Origin: a bacterium
GTDB taxonomy: Bacteria; Verrucomicrobiota; Verrucomicrobiia; Limisphaerales; UBA11358
Direction: 5' to 3'
NCBI GenBank assembly: GCA_021813325.1
Contig: JAKALA010000034.1
Span: 1 to 41,459, forward strand
DNA length: 41,459 nucleotides
The translations under genes were made by a program, and so were the position numbers. Numbering within the stretch: position 1 is the stretch's first letter; every line of letters begins with the position of its first letter. Of this stretch, positions 8,717 to 16,137 are shown one piece after another. The notes beneath the pieces are model-generated. The model saw only the letters and a list, made by a program, of their open reading frames with translations. It made no database searches and was not told the DNA's origin.

Positions 8717-9856
8717 ATGATGCCTGACATGTTGAAGCGCACTCCACTTTTTTCTGCCCACCAAAAACTTGGCGGCAAGCTGATTGATTTTGGCGGTTGG
8801 GAAATGCCGGTCCAATATACCAGCATTACCGACGAGCACTTGGCGGTTCGCAACGCCGCCGGCATTTTTGACATTTCCCACATGGGCGAAGTCACCGTCA
8901 GCGGGCCGGGGGCAGTGGCTTTTCTGAACTCGGTTTTGACCAATGACATTAGCAAGCTGATCTCGGGTCAGGGACAATACACGCTGATGTGCCATGAGCA
9001 TGGCGGTGTGATTGACGACCTTTATGCTTATCGCCTCTCGGTGGATGTTTATTTCCTAGTCATTAACGCTTCACGGATTGAGGCGGATGTCGCTTGGTTG
9101 CAGGCGCAAGTGTCGAAATTTGCCGGTGGCGAAGTCAATTTGACGGACGCGTCGCATCATTACGCGGCGATTGCGGTTCAAGGGCCGCGAGTGAAGGAGT
9201 TTATTGATGCGTGTATTCCCGGCCCCTCGACTTCCGTGTTTTCCGTCGATAAAGTGACGACGCTCAAGAAAAATGAAATTGCCGGTTTTCATTTTGAAAC
9301 CAGCAATATTTTGGTCTCGCGCACGGGCTACACCGGCGAAGACGGTTTTGAAGTTCTTGGCATCGATTCAGCCATTCAGCATCTTTGGGATAAAATTCTC
9401 CAGGCTGGCCAGCCATTTGGAATCAAACCAGCCGGCCTGGGGGCGCGCGACACGTTGCGAACGGAAGTTTGTTATCCCCTTTACGGCCATGAGCTGGATG
9501 AGCAAACCACACCGATTGAGGCGGGCGTGGGATTTTTCGTAAAATTGGACAAGGGAGAATTCAACGGTCGTGCTGTGATGGCCGGGCAAAAAGCCAATGG
9601 AGTAAAAAAGAAGCTCGTTGCTTTCAAAATGACGGATAAATCGGCCCCGCCGCGTCCGCATTATGCGATTTTCGGGAATGGAGCGAACATTGGCATTGTG
9701 ACCAGCGGGACGCAGAGTCCTTCGTTAAATCAAGGGGTTGGCATGGGATTTGTGCCGCCCGCATTCGCCCAGCCGGACACCGCCATCGAAATCGAGATAC
9801 GCGGCAAACGCTATGGCGCCGTGGTCGTGCCCAAGCCGATTCTCAAGCTGACATGA
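8717..9856 (+). CDS. gcvT: Glycine cleavage system T protein (aminomethyltransferase)
   Basis: A 379-residue GcvT, which transfers the methylene group from aminomethyl-lipoyl GcvH to tetrahydrofolate and releases ammonia. Family blocks are LKRTPLFSAHQKLGGKLIDFGGWEMPVQY at the N-terminus, AGIFDISHMGEV, GQYTLMCHEHGGVIDDLYAYRL (folate-site Asp), SRTGYTGEDGFE and GLGARDTLRTEVCYPLYGHELDE. Three in-frame ATGs lie close together (8717, 8720, 8729), so the exact start is open by four residues. It is divergent from the Nfn-like operon across about 190 bp. Its partner gcvH lies 13 kb downstream on the other side of the complex I operon; gcvP is not in the window. Confidence 0.95.
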   Translation: MMPDMLKRTPLFSAHQKLGGKLIDFGGWEMPVQYTSITDEHLAVRNAAGIFDISHMGEVTVSGPGAVAFLNSVLTNDISKLISGQGQYTLMCHEHGGVIDDLYAYRLSVDVYFLVINASRIEADVAWLQAQVSKFAGGEVNLTDASHHYAAIAVQGPRVKEFIDACIPGPSTSVFSVDKVTTLKKNEIAGFHFETSNILVSRTGYTGEDGFEVLGIDSAIQHLWDKILQAGQPFGIKPAGLGARDTLRTEVCYPLYGHELDEQTTPIEAGVGFFVKLDKGEFNGRAVMAGQKANGVKKKLVAFKMTDKSAPPRPHYAIFGNGANIGIVTSGTQSPSLNQGVGMGFVPPAFAQPDTAIEIEIRGKRYGAVVVPKPILKLT

Positions 9857-10000
9857 CTTCCCATATGCTTGATTTTCAACATTTTACATCCGATGGCGGC
9901 AGGAGATCGTGCCGGCGGTGCGCGCTATCATTTGTTGAGAAATTAGCAATTTTTGTGAAGCGGGAAGCCGGGCTGTAATCCCAACATGTGACCGCTGAAA

Positions 10001-10378
10001 ATGGAAACCAATCACAATTCGTATCTGGCGTTGTTTTTGCTGGCGCTCGTGGCGGTCGGATTCGCCCTGGCCCCGCTGGGAGCGGCGTGGTTGTGGGCGA
10101 AATTCTTCTCTCCCAACAAGCCGGGCAAGGACAAAAACGCCATCTACGAATGCGGTTTGGAATCCAAAGGCGACGCGTGGATTCACTTTCGTTCGGAATA
10201 TTACCTCTACGCGATCATCTTTTTGGTGTTTGATGTGGAAACGATCTTTCTCCTGCCCTTCGCCGTGTCATTTGGCGGTTTGTCCGTGGGCGCGTTTGTG
10301 GCGATGGTGGTATTTTTGGGGTTGCTCGTCGAAGGTCTGGTCTGGGCCTGGCGCAAAGGAATTTTAACCTGGAAATAA
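10001..10378 (+). CDS. nuoA: NADH-quinone oxidoreductase subunit A
   Basis: A 125-residue membrane subunit with three predicted helices (about residues 8-34, 66-86 and 92-116). The conserved loop KNAIYECGLESKGDAW carries the family cysteine, and FRSEYYLYAIIFLVFDVETIFLLP is the hallmark second-helix block with its acidic residues. It opens the complex I operon. The 144 bp gap to gcvT should hold the promoter, although no convincing -35/-10 pair stands out. Confidence 0.95.
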   Translation: METNHNSYLALFLLALVAVGFALAPLGAAWLWAKFFSPNKPGKDKNAIYECGLESKGDAWIHFRSEYYLYAIIFLVFDVETIFLLPFAVSFGGLSVGAFVAMVVFLGLLVEGLVWAWRKGILTWK

Positions 10379-10396
10379 CGCCGAACTGATTTGGTC

Positions 10397-11008
10397 ATGA
10401 TCGAAGAAGGCCTCAAAAACGAAATGCAGAAGCAAGGCGTGTATGTCACGTCGCTGCAGGAACTGTATAATTGGGGCCGGGCGAATTCCGTGTGGCCGCT
10501 GACGTTTGGTCTGGCCTGCTGTGCCATTGAAATGATTGCGGCTTCAATGTCTCGCTTTGATATTTCCCGCTTTGGCGCTGAAGTATTTCGTCCTTCGCCC
10601 CGGCAGGCAGATTTGATGATTGTGGCCGGCACGGTGACCAAGAAAATGGCTCCCATGGTGGTGCGGCTGTATAACCAAATGCCCGAGCCGAAATACGTGA
10701 TTGCCATGGGTGCCTGCGCGATTTCCGGCGGGCCGTTCAAGCAGGGGTATAACGTGCTCAAAGGTGTGGATCGCTATATTCCGGTGGATGTCGTGATTCC
10801 AGGATGTCCGCCGCGACCGGAAGCACTGTTGCATGCGCTGATTACGTTGCAGGAAAAGATATTGAACCAGAAACTCACGGGGCCGGATCGGCCGCGCCAT
10901 TTGCAGCCGGATGCGCCCAGTGAATTTCCGGTGCCGGAATACGGCAAACATGATCTCGAACCGCCGAACAATCCTCAAATCTGGCAGCCGCCGGTGATCA
11001 AGCGTTAA
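10397..11008 (+). CDS. nuoB: NADH-quinone oxidoreductase subunit B
   Basis: A 203-residue subunit that binds the N2 [4Fe-4S] cluster, the last electron carrier before quinone. All four ligands are visible: the tandem C41-C42 in [10 protein letters not shown]107 in [10 protein letters not shown] and C137 in [16 protein letters not shown] at 10397 is preferred to the TTG two codons upstream. It lies 18 bp after nuoA, and nuoC begins 3 bp after its stop. The C-terminus adds a Pro-rich tail of about 40 residues. Confidence 0.95.
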   Translation: MIEEGLKNEMQKQGVYVTSLQELYNWGRANSVWPLTFGLACCAIEMIAASMSRFDISRFGAEVFRPSPRQADLMIVAGTVTKKMAPMVVRLYNQMPEPKYVIAMGACAISGGPFKQGYNVLKGVDRYIPVDVVIPGCPPRPEALLHALITLQEKILNQKLTGPDRPRHLQPDAPSEFPVPEYGKHDLEPPNNPQIWQPPVIKR

Positions 11009-11011
11009 ACT

Positions 11012-11674
11012 GTGGAAACCCTCGAACAAATCAAGGCCCGCCTCGAAAAGGTGTTGCCACTGACAAAAATTGACATCGTGCCGAATGAATGTCCGGCCGG
11101 TGAAGCGTCTTTGTTGGTGGAAACAGCCCGCGCGTTGGAAGTGGCCCGGTTTCTCCGGGATGATGCCCAGTTGAAACTGGATTATTGTTCCAATGTCACG
11201 GGAGTTGACTGGCCGGAAGCCAAAATCAAAACCAAGGTTAAAAAGAAGGTTTTGGTTGAAGGGGTGGAGAAGGAAGTTGAGGAGGTTGTTGAGACGATTC
11301 GTTCCGGTTATCTCGAAGTCGTTTATCACCTGTATTCGCTGGAGTTGAAGCACGGCCCGGTGGTTTTGCGGCTGCGCACCGAAAACCGCTTGGACAAGAC
11401 GCAATTGCCGTCGTTCACGCCGGTCTGGCGCGGCGCGGAATTTCAGGAACGCGAAATTTACGATCTTTACGGTGTGATTTTCACTGGCCATCCCGACCTG
11501 CGCCGCATCTTGATGTGGGATGGTTTTGAAGGCTTTCCCATGCGCAAGGATTACGTGGCGCCCGATGACTATGAATATGAGCCGACGCCGCACGACGAAG
11601 TGCTGGAAGCGGCCAAGAAGCATTATCCGGTGGAAGCCAAACCCGATGAAGTGAAGGCGGAGGTAAAACCGTGA
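11012..11674 (+). CDS. nuoC: NADH-quinone oxidoreductase subunit C
   Basis: A 220-residue 30 kDa-type peripheral-arm subunit with the signature [36 protein letters not shown] and FPMRKDY. The start is GTG. An unusual Lys/Glu/Val-rich segment (about residues 70-95, [24 protein letters not shown]) is inserted before the conserved core, and the C-terminus is charged. The gene is separate from nuoD, unlike the fused E. coli nuoCD, and its TGA overlaps the GTG of nuoD. Confidence 0.93.
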   Translation: METLEQIKARLEKVLPLTKIDIVPNECPAGEASLLVETARALEVARFLRDDAQLKLDYCSNVTGVDWPEAKIKTKVKKKVLVEGVEKEVEEVVETIRSGYLEVVYHLYSLELKHGPVVLRLRTENRLDKTQLPSFTPVWRGAEFQEREIYDLYGVIFTGHPDLRRILMWDGFEGFPMRKDYVAPDDYEYEPTPHDEVLEAAKKHYPVEAKPDEVKAEVKP

Positions 11675-12840
11675 ACACCTTTGCCATGCCGCCAAAAAGT
11701 TTTGAGGTCACGTCCAAACTGGATGCCGATGGTGCGCCCTTGGGCGAATTGCTTGAAGTCTCGATGGGACCGCATCACCCGTCCACCCACGGCGTGTTCC
11801 GCATGGACGTGACGCTGGATGGCGAAACGGTGGTCAAACTCAAGCCGGTGTTTGGTTATCTGCACCGAAATCACGAGAAGATTGGCGAAAATATTTCCTA
11901 TCTCGCCACGATGCCTTATACGGATCGGCTCGATTATTTCTGTTCGATGACCAACAACTGGGCCTACGCGCTCACCATCGAAAAATTGGCCGGGTTGCAG
12001 GTGCCTGAACGCGCCGAATACATCCGCGTCATCATGGCGGAATTGACCCGCCTGCAGAATCACACTTCGCTCATTGGTTTTTTTGTGCAGGACATGGGCG
12101 CGCTGGGCACGCCGTTGATGTATGCCTTCCGCGAACGTGAAAAAATCCTTGATCTATTCGAGGAAGTCAGCGGCGCCCGGCTCATGTGCAATTACATGCG
12201 CTTTGGTGGCGTGCGCGTGGATGTGAGCGACGACTGGATTGCCCGCACCAAAAAGATCGTCGCCGATTACGGCCGATTCCTCGACGAATTTGAGACGTTC
12301 CTGAACGAGAATGAAATCCTCCTGGGCCGCACCCAGGGCGTGGGGGTGATTTCAAAAGAACTCACCGTAAACGCCTCGATTTCAGGACCCCTGTTGCGCG
12401 CCGCTGGTGTCAATTACGACATCCGCAAGGTGGATAAATACGGCATTTACAGCCGGTTTGAGTTCAAGGTGCCGCTGGGCGAGCACAACGACGTTTACGA
12501 TCGTTACATGGTGCGCGTGCTGGAAATGCGCGAAAGCATCAAGATTTTGAACCAGTCTCTGGTTGGCATTCCTGCCGGCCCCATCATGGATCCAAAGGCG
12601 AAGCTGCGTGGTTTCCGGCCGAAAGCCGGCGAAGTCTATGGCCGCATTGAAGCGCCCAAAGGCGAGCTCGGTTTTTATGTCATCAGCGATGGCAGTCCGA
12701 ATCCGTATCGGTATCGCATTCGTCCGCCCAGTTATATCAACCTGACCGTGTTGGAAGATATGTGTCTGGGACAGAAAATTGCCGACGTCATCGTGATTCT
12801 CGGCAGCGTGGACATCGTGTTAGGAGAAGTTGATCGATAA
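11671..12840 (+). CDS. nuoD: NADH-quinone oxidoreductase subunit D
   Basis: A 389-residue 49 kDa-type subunit that forms the quinone pocket with NuoB. Conserved blocks are [14 protein letters not shown] (quinone-site histidines), [34 protein letters not shown] and the C-terminal [37 protein letters not shown]. It starts with GTG in a 4-base overlap with nuoC. Downstream, where nuoE, nuoF and nuoG or nuoG-H would often follow, there is instead a GxxExxY gene flanked by repeats. Confidence 0.95.
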   Translation: MNTFAMPPKSFEVTSKLDADGAPLGELLEVSMGPHHPSTHGVFRMDVTLDGETVVKLKPVFGYLHRNHEKIGENISYLATMPYTDRLDYFCSMTNNWAYALTIEKLAGLQVPERAEYIRVIMAELTRLQNHTSLIGFFVQDMGALGTPLMYAFREREKILDLFEEVSGARLMCNYMRFGGVRVDVSDDWIARTKKIVADYGRFLDEFETFLNENEILLGRTQGVGVISKELTVNASISGPLLRAAGVNYDIRKVDKYGIYSRFEFKVPLGEHNDVYDRYMVRVLEMRESIKILNQSLVGIPAGPIMDPKAKLRGFRPKAGEVYGRIEAPKGELGFYVISDGSPNPYRYRIRPPSYINLTVLEDMCLGQKIADVIVILGSVDIVLGEVDR

Positions 12841-12873
12841 TTTTATTAGGAAGCCAGGAAACCATGAATTTCT

Positions 12874-13248
12874 ATGGCGCTGGAATTTGAAGAATTGACG
12901 GGAAAGATCATCGGCGCGGCGATCGAAGTGCATCGCCAGTTGGGGCCGGGGTTTATTGAGTCAATTTACGAGCACGCGCTGGTTTATGAGTTGCGCAAGC
13001 ACGGGCTGAAGGTCGAACAGCAGCTCGAAGTGTCGGTGTTTTATGCCGGGGCAGTGGAAGTCGGCAAGCATCGGCTGGATTTGCTGGTAGAAAATGAGAT
13101 CGTGATTGATCTCAAGGCCATCAGCGAATTGCATGACGTGCATTTTGCGATTGTGAAATCACAATTGCGCGCGGTGAAAAAGAAACACGGGCTGTTGTTG
13201 AATTTTGCGAAAGTGAAACTCGAAGCTAGGCGCGTGATAGCTGAATAA
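12874..13248 (+). CDS. GxxExxY family protein
   Basis: A 124-residue protein of the GxxExxY family (PDDEXK-like fold), whose function is unknown. The defining motif is G26-F-I-E29-S-I-Y32. The nuclease-like core shows HRLDLLVENEIVIDLKAI, with D69, D79 and K81 placed as in PD-(D/E)xK enzymes, followed by the usual VKSQLRAVKKKHGLLLNF ending. Family members are common and often multicopy in Planctomycetes, Verrucomicrobia and Bacteroidetes genomes. Here the gene interrupts the complex I operon between nuoD and nuoI and is bounded by inverted repeats, which suggests later insertion. It is in the operon direction, so it should be co-transcribed. Confidence 0.88.
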   Translation: MALEFEELTGKIIGAAIEVHRQLGPGFIESIYEHALVYELRKHGLKVEQQLEVSVFYAGAVEVGKHRLDLLVENEIVIDLKAISELHDVHFAIVKSQLRAVKKKHGLLLNFAKVKLEARRVIAE

Positions 13249-13297
13249 TTAAAATTTTAACAATGAAACCAAGAAGCCATGAAGTGAATGGAAGTCA

Positions 13298-13339
13298 GCC
13301 GAAAAAAACAATTCGGCGTGGCGGGCCTTTCGCCATGCC
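13298..13339 (+). other. Two overlapping hairpins upstream of nuoI
   Basis: GCCGAA (13298-13303) can pair with TTCGGC (13312-13317). The overlapping GGCGTGGCG (13315-13323) can instead pair with CGCCATGCC (13331-13339) across a 7 nt loop, with one G-U pair. The stems share 13315-13317, so in RNA they exclude each other. No T run follows, so a terminator is unlikely; an RNA processing or stability element in the leader of the distal nuo genes is possible. Confidence 0.35.
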
Positions 13340-13397
13340 CAGTTTCCAGTTTTCTTGGCCTCCTGGTTTCCTTATAAAAACCTGATTTCCTAATCTC

Positions 13398-14042
13398 ATG
13401 CTCGGCGAGCAAATCATCAAAGGCATGGCGGTGACCGCCAAGAATTTCTTCGGGAGTTACGTCTCGAAGGAACGCCTCACCACCGTGCAATATCCCGAGG
13501 AACGCCTCACGCCGAAAGAAAACACCCGGCAATTTCCGTTCCTCGTTTATGATGGTGACGACGCGGAGAAAGGCCTGCGCTGTGTGGCCTGCCAGATCTG
13601 CGAGAAGGAATGTCCGCCCAAATGCATTTACATCGTCAAGAGCAAGGACAAGCGGGTTGATTACAAGGGCCAGCCGCAGGTGTATCCGGTCACCTTCGAC
13701 ATTGATATTTCCGTCTGCATGAGCTGTTCGATTTGTGTCGAGGTGTGCCCGTTTGAGTCCATCAAGATGGACACCGAATTTGAGTTGAGCAACGACAACC
13801 GGTTTGAAGGACTGCTGCTGACCAAGAAGGAACTGGCCAAGCCGAACGCGCATTATCACAAGGTTCATCCGCAGGACGCCCAGGATTCCGACGCCGTGCT
13901 CACCGCGGAAAAGGCCAAGGCTGAAGCCAAGGCAAAAGCCGCTGCGGAAGCCAAAGCCGACGCCGAGGCAAAAGCCAAAGCGGCTGCGACACCTGCCGCA
14001 CCAGCACCGGCGCCGAACACACCTCCTCCGCCAGCCAAATGA
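13398..14042 (+). CDS. nuoI: NADH-quinone oxidoreductase subunit I
   Basis: A 214-residue ferredoxin-like subunit that binds two [4Fe-4S] clusters (N6a/N6b). The first set is C62, C65, C68 and C72 in CVACQICEKECPPKC; the second starts at C106 in CMSCSICVEVCPFE. The last 50 or so residues form an Ala/Lys/Glu then Ala/Pro-rich low-complexity tail (AEAKAKAAAEAKADAEAKAK and so on, ending PAPNTPPPPAK) that canonical NuoI of about 160-180 residues lacks. It is the first gene after the GxxExxY cassette, and the order I-H is reversed relative to the usual H-I. Confidence 0.94.
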   Translation: MLGEQIIKGMAVTAKNFFGSYVSKERLTTVQYPEERLTPKENTRQFPFLVYDGDDAEKGLRCVACQICEKECPPKCIYIVKSKDKRVDYKGQPQVYPVTFDIDISVCMSCSICVEVCPFESIKMDTEFELSNDNRFEGLLLTKKELAKPNAHYHKVHPQDAQDSDAVLTAEKAKAEAKAKAAAEAKADAEAKAKAAATPAAPAPAPNTPPPPAK

Positions 14043-14056
14043 TCATAGGTTTTTAA

Positions 14057-15307
14057 ATGGTTGATAAAATCCATCAAGTTTTAGAGCACTTCCAGCGGCT
14101 GTCGCTGGCGGAGAAAGTGGATCAAATCTTCGTTACGCTGAAGCAGTTGATCATGGCCTGCGTGCCGGACAGCCTGCATTCCTTGGTGTCGGTGGTTTTG
14201 TCCATCGCGCTCATCATGATGGTTTTTCCAGGCGTTTTCGCCATTATCACGGTTGTCGAACGCAAGGCGCTGGGTCGCATCCAAAATCGTTTGGGACCTA
14301 ACCGCGTTGGTATTCCTTTCACCAATATCCGCTTGTGCGGTTTCGGCCAGTTCATTCCAGACGGCATCAAGGCGATCATCAAGGAAGACGTGGTGCCTTA
14401 CGCGGCCGATAAGGTGGTTCATTTCCTTGCGCCGGTGGTGATGCTCATTCCCGTGCTGCTGGCCTACGCGGTGCTGCCGTTCGGGCGCAACATGAGCGTG
14501 GCCAACTACGACGCGGGCGTGCTGTTTTTCTTCGCCGTTGGCGGCGCGGTGGAAGTTTCCGTTTTTATGGCCGGCTGGTCCAGCCGCAACAAATATTCGC
14601 TCCTCGGCGCCATGCGCGCCATCGCCCAAATGATCAGCTACGAAATTCCGCTGATCCTGTCGGCGGTGACAGTGATCATGATTGCCGGGTCGTTGAACAT
14701 GAATGAAATTGTCGCCCGGCAGAATGTTTACACGTTTGGCATCGCGCATTGGTATGTGCTCACGCCGTGGGGATTTGTAGGCTTTATTCTCTTCCTGATT
14801 TCGGCGCTGGCGGAATCCAATCGCTCGCCGTTTGATTTGCCGGAAGCGGAATCCGAAATCATTGCGGGCTATTTTACAGAATATTCCGGCTTCAAGTTTG
14901 CGCTCTTTTTCCTCGCGGAATATCTCGGCATGTTTGCGATCTGCACGCTGGGCGTCACGTTGTTCCTCGGCGGCTGGACGGCACCGGTTTCATTCCTGAC
15001 GTGGATTCCTTCGTGGGCCTGGTTCTTCGTCAAGATGATCAGCCTGGTATTTCTGTTTATTTGGATTCGCGGCACGCTGCCCCGTCTGCGCATGGATCAA
15101 CTGATGAATTTCGCCTGGAAGTTCATGCTGCCGCTGGCGCTGATCAACATCCTGGCTGCGGGCATCTGGCATTTCATGGGCACCAATGCCGGCTGGCAAC
15201 GCTGGCTCGTCTGCGGTGCGATTCTCGCCGCCGCCTATGTCGGGCTGGGACGCGGCCTGATGCACAACAAAAAACTCGGCAAACGCACCTATCGCTACGC
15301 GGAATAA
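14057..15307 (+). CDS. nuoH: NADH-quinone oxidoreductase subunit H
   Basis: A 416-residue membrane subunit linking the quinone site to the proton-pumping arm. Blocks include VVERKALGRIQNRLGPNRVGI (about residues 66-87), FIPDGIKAIIKEDVVP, SRNKYSLLGAMRAIAQMISYEIPL, ESNRSPFDLPEAESEIIAGYFTEYSG (acidic loop) and IRGTLPRLRMDQLMNFAWKFMLPLAL. It is longer than the E. coli protein (325), with an N-terminal amphipathic extension of about 45 residues before the first helix. It is 14 bp downstream of nuoI. Confidence 0.95.
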   Translation: MVDKIHQVLEHFQRLSLAEKVDQIFVTLKQLIMACVPDSLHSLVSVVLSIALIMMVFPGVFAIITVVERKALGRIQNRLGPNRVGIPFTNIRLCGFGQFIPDGIKAIIKEDVVPYAADKVVHFLAPVVMLIPVLLAYAVLPFGRNMSVANYDAGVLFFFAVGGAVEVSVFMAGWSSRNKYSLLGAMRAIAQMISYEIPLILSAVTVIMIAGSLNMNEIVARQNVYTFGIAHWYVLTPWGFVGFILFLISALAESNRSPFDLPEAESEIIAGYFTEYSGFKFALFFLAEYLGMFAICTLGVTLFLGGWTAPVSFLTWIPSWAWFFVKMISLVFLFIWIRGTLPRLRMDQLMNFAWKFMLPLALINILAAGIWHFMGTNAGWQRWLVCGAILAAAYVGLGRGLMHNKKLGKRTYRYAE

Positions 15308-15310
15308 ACC

Positions 15311-15829
15311 ATGTCACTGCCATTTCTCATAACTGCCGTCGTTACGCTGTTTGCCGCTGCCGCTGCGATGAGCCTGCGTAATCTCGTCCACTGCGCGTTG
15401 TCGTTTATCATCGTTTTTGCCGGACTGGCGGCCATGTATTTGCAACTGGACGCCCAATTCGTTGGCTTCGCGCAGATCCTGGTTTATGTCGGGGCGGTGG
15501 CCATTCTGATTGTATTCGCGATTTTGCTGACCCGCGCTGGAGAAACTCCCAACCAGGCAGTCCTCGCGCCGGGCTGGTTCTATGGAATCATTGTTGCCGC
15601 GACCGTTTTCACCATGCTGGGCTGGTCGGTTTTGAACAGCAAGGCGCTGCCTTCGGATCAATCCGAAGCGCCGGTCGCCACGGTCAAAGGGATTGGTGAT
15701 GTGTTGATGAACAAATACGTTTTGCCGCTGGAACTGATCGGATTGTTGCTGACGGCCGCCATGATCGGCGCGGTGGTCATTGCCATGAAAGAAAGCCCCA
15801 AAACGAACGAGGCCGGGAGGAAATCATGA
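15311..15829 (+). CDS. nuoJ: NADH-quinone oxidoreductase subunit J
   Basis: A 172-residue protein with five hydrophobic helices. The third carries the family block FAQILVYVGAVAILIVFAILLTR, which includes the pi-bulge helix of complex I. The stop TGA overlaps the ATG of nuoK, so the two are translationally coupled. Confidence 0.93.
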   Translation: MSLPFLITAVVTLFAAAAAMSLRNLVHCALSFIIVFAGLAAMYLQLDAQFVGFAQILVYVGAVAILIVFAILLTRAGETPNQAVLAPGWFYGIIVAATVFTMLGWSVLNSKALPSDQSEAPVATVKGIGDVLMNKYVLPLELIGLLLTAAMIGAVVIAMKESPKTNEAGRKS

Positions 15830-16137
15830 CGCCACTGCAAATTTGCCTGATCATCTCTGCCCTTTTATTCGCCATCGGACTTGCCGGTGCCGTGACGCGG
15901 CGCAATGCCATCCTCGCTTTGGTGGGCGTGGAACTGATGCTGAATGCGGCAAATCTGAACTTCATCGCCTTCTGGCGCTACGGCGCTCACCCGGAGGCAT
16001 TGACCGGAGTTCTGTTCGTGATTTTTTCGATTGCCATTGCGGCGGCGGAAGCGGCGGTAGGACTTGCGCTCATCATTGCCATCTATCGTCATTACAAAAC
16101 ATCCAACTTGGATGAAGTGAAGGAATTGAAAGGATGA
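15826..16137 (+). CDS. nuoK: NADH-quinone oxidoreductase subunit K
   Basis: A 103-residue three-helix membrane subunit. Two buried glutamates of the proton relay are visible, in ALVGVELMLNAANLNF (helix 2) and AIAAAEAAVGLALIIAIYRHY (helix 3). It overlaps both neighbours by four bases. Confidence 0.94.
   Translation: MTPLQICLIISALLFAIGLAGAVTRRNAILALVGVELMLNAANLNFIAFWRYGAHPEALTGVLFVIFSIAIAAAEAAVGLALIIAIYRHYKTSNLDEVKELKG

Larger units (their letters stand above)
12842..13378. repeat. Imperfect inverted repeats bounding a GxxExxY cassette
   Basis: The 27 bp at 12842-12868 (beginning TTTATTAGGAAGCCAGGA) and the reverse complement of 13352-13378 (beginning TTTATAAGGAAACCAGGA) match at 22 or so of 27 positions. 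They enclose the GxxExxY gene and a 100 bp trailer. A third, direct-orientation unit of the same purine-rich motif (GAAACCAAGAAGCCATGAA) lies at about 13264-13282. No clear target-site duplication is visible outside the arms, so whether this is a transposable unit or flank duplication is unresolved. Confidence 0.55.

Noticed and set aside
12846-13376. The A/G-rich repeats around the GxxExxY gene as a CRISPR array
   Set aside because: There are only three degenerate units, in mixed orientation and with irregular spacing, and no cas genes.
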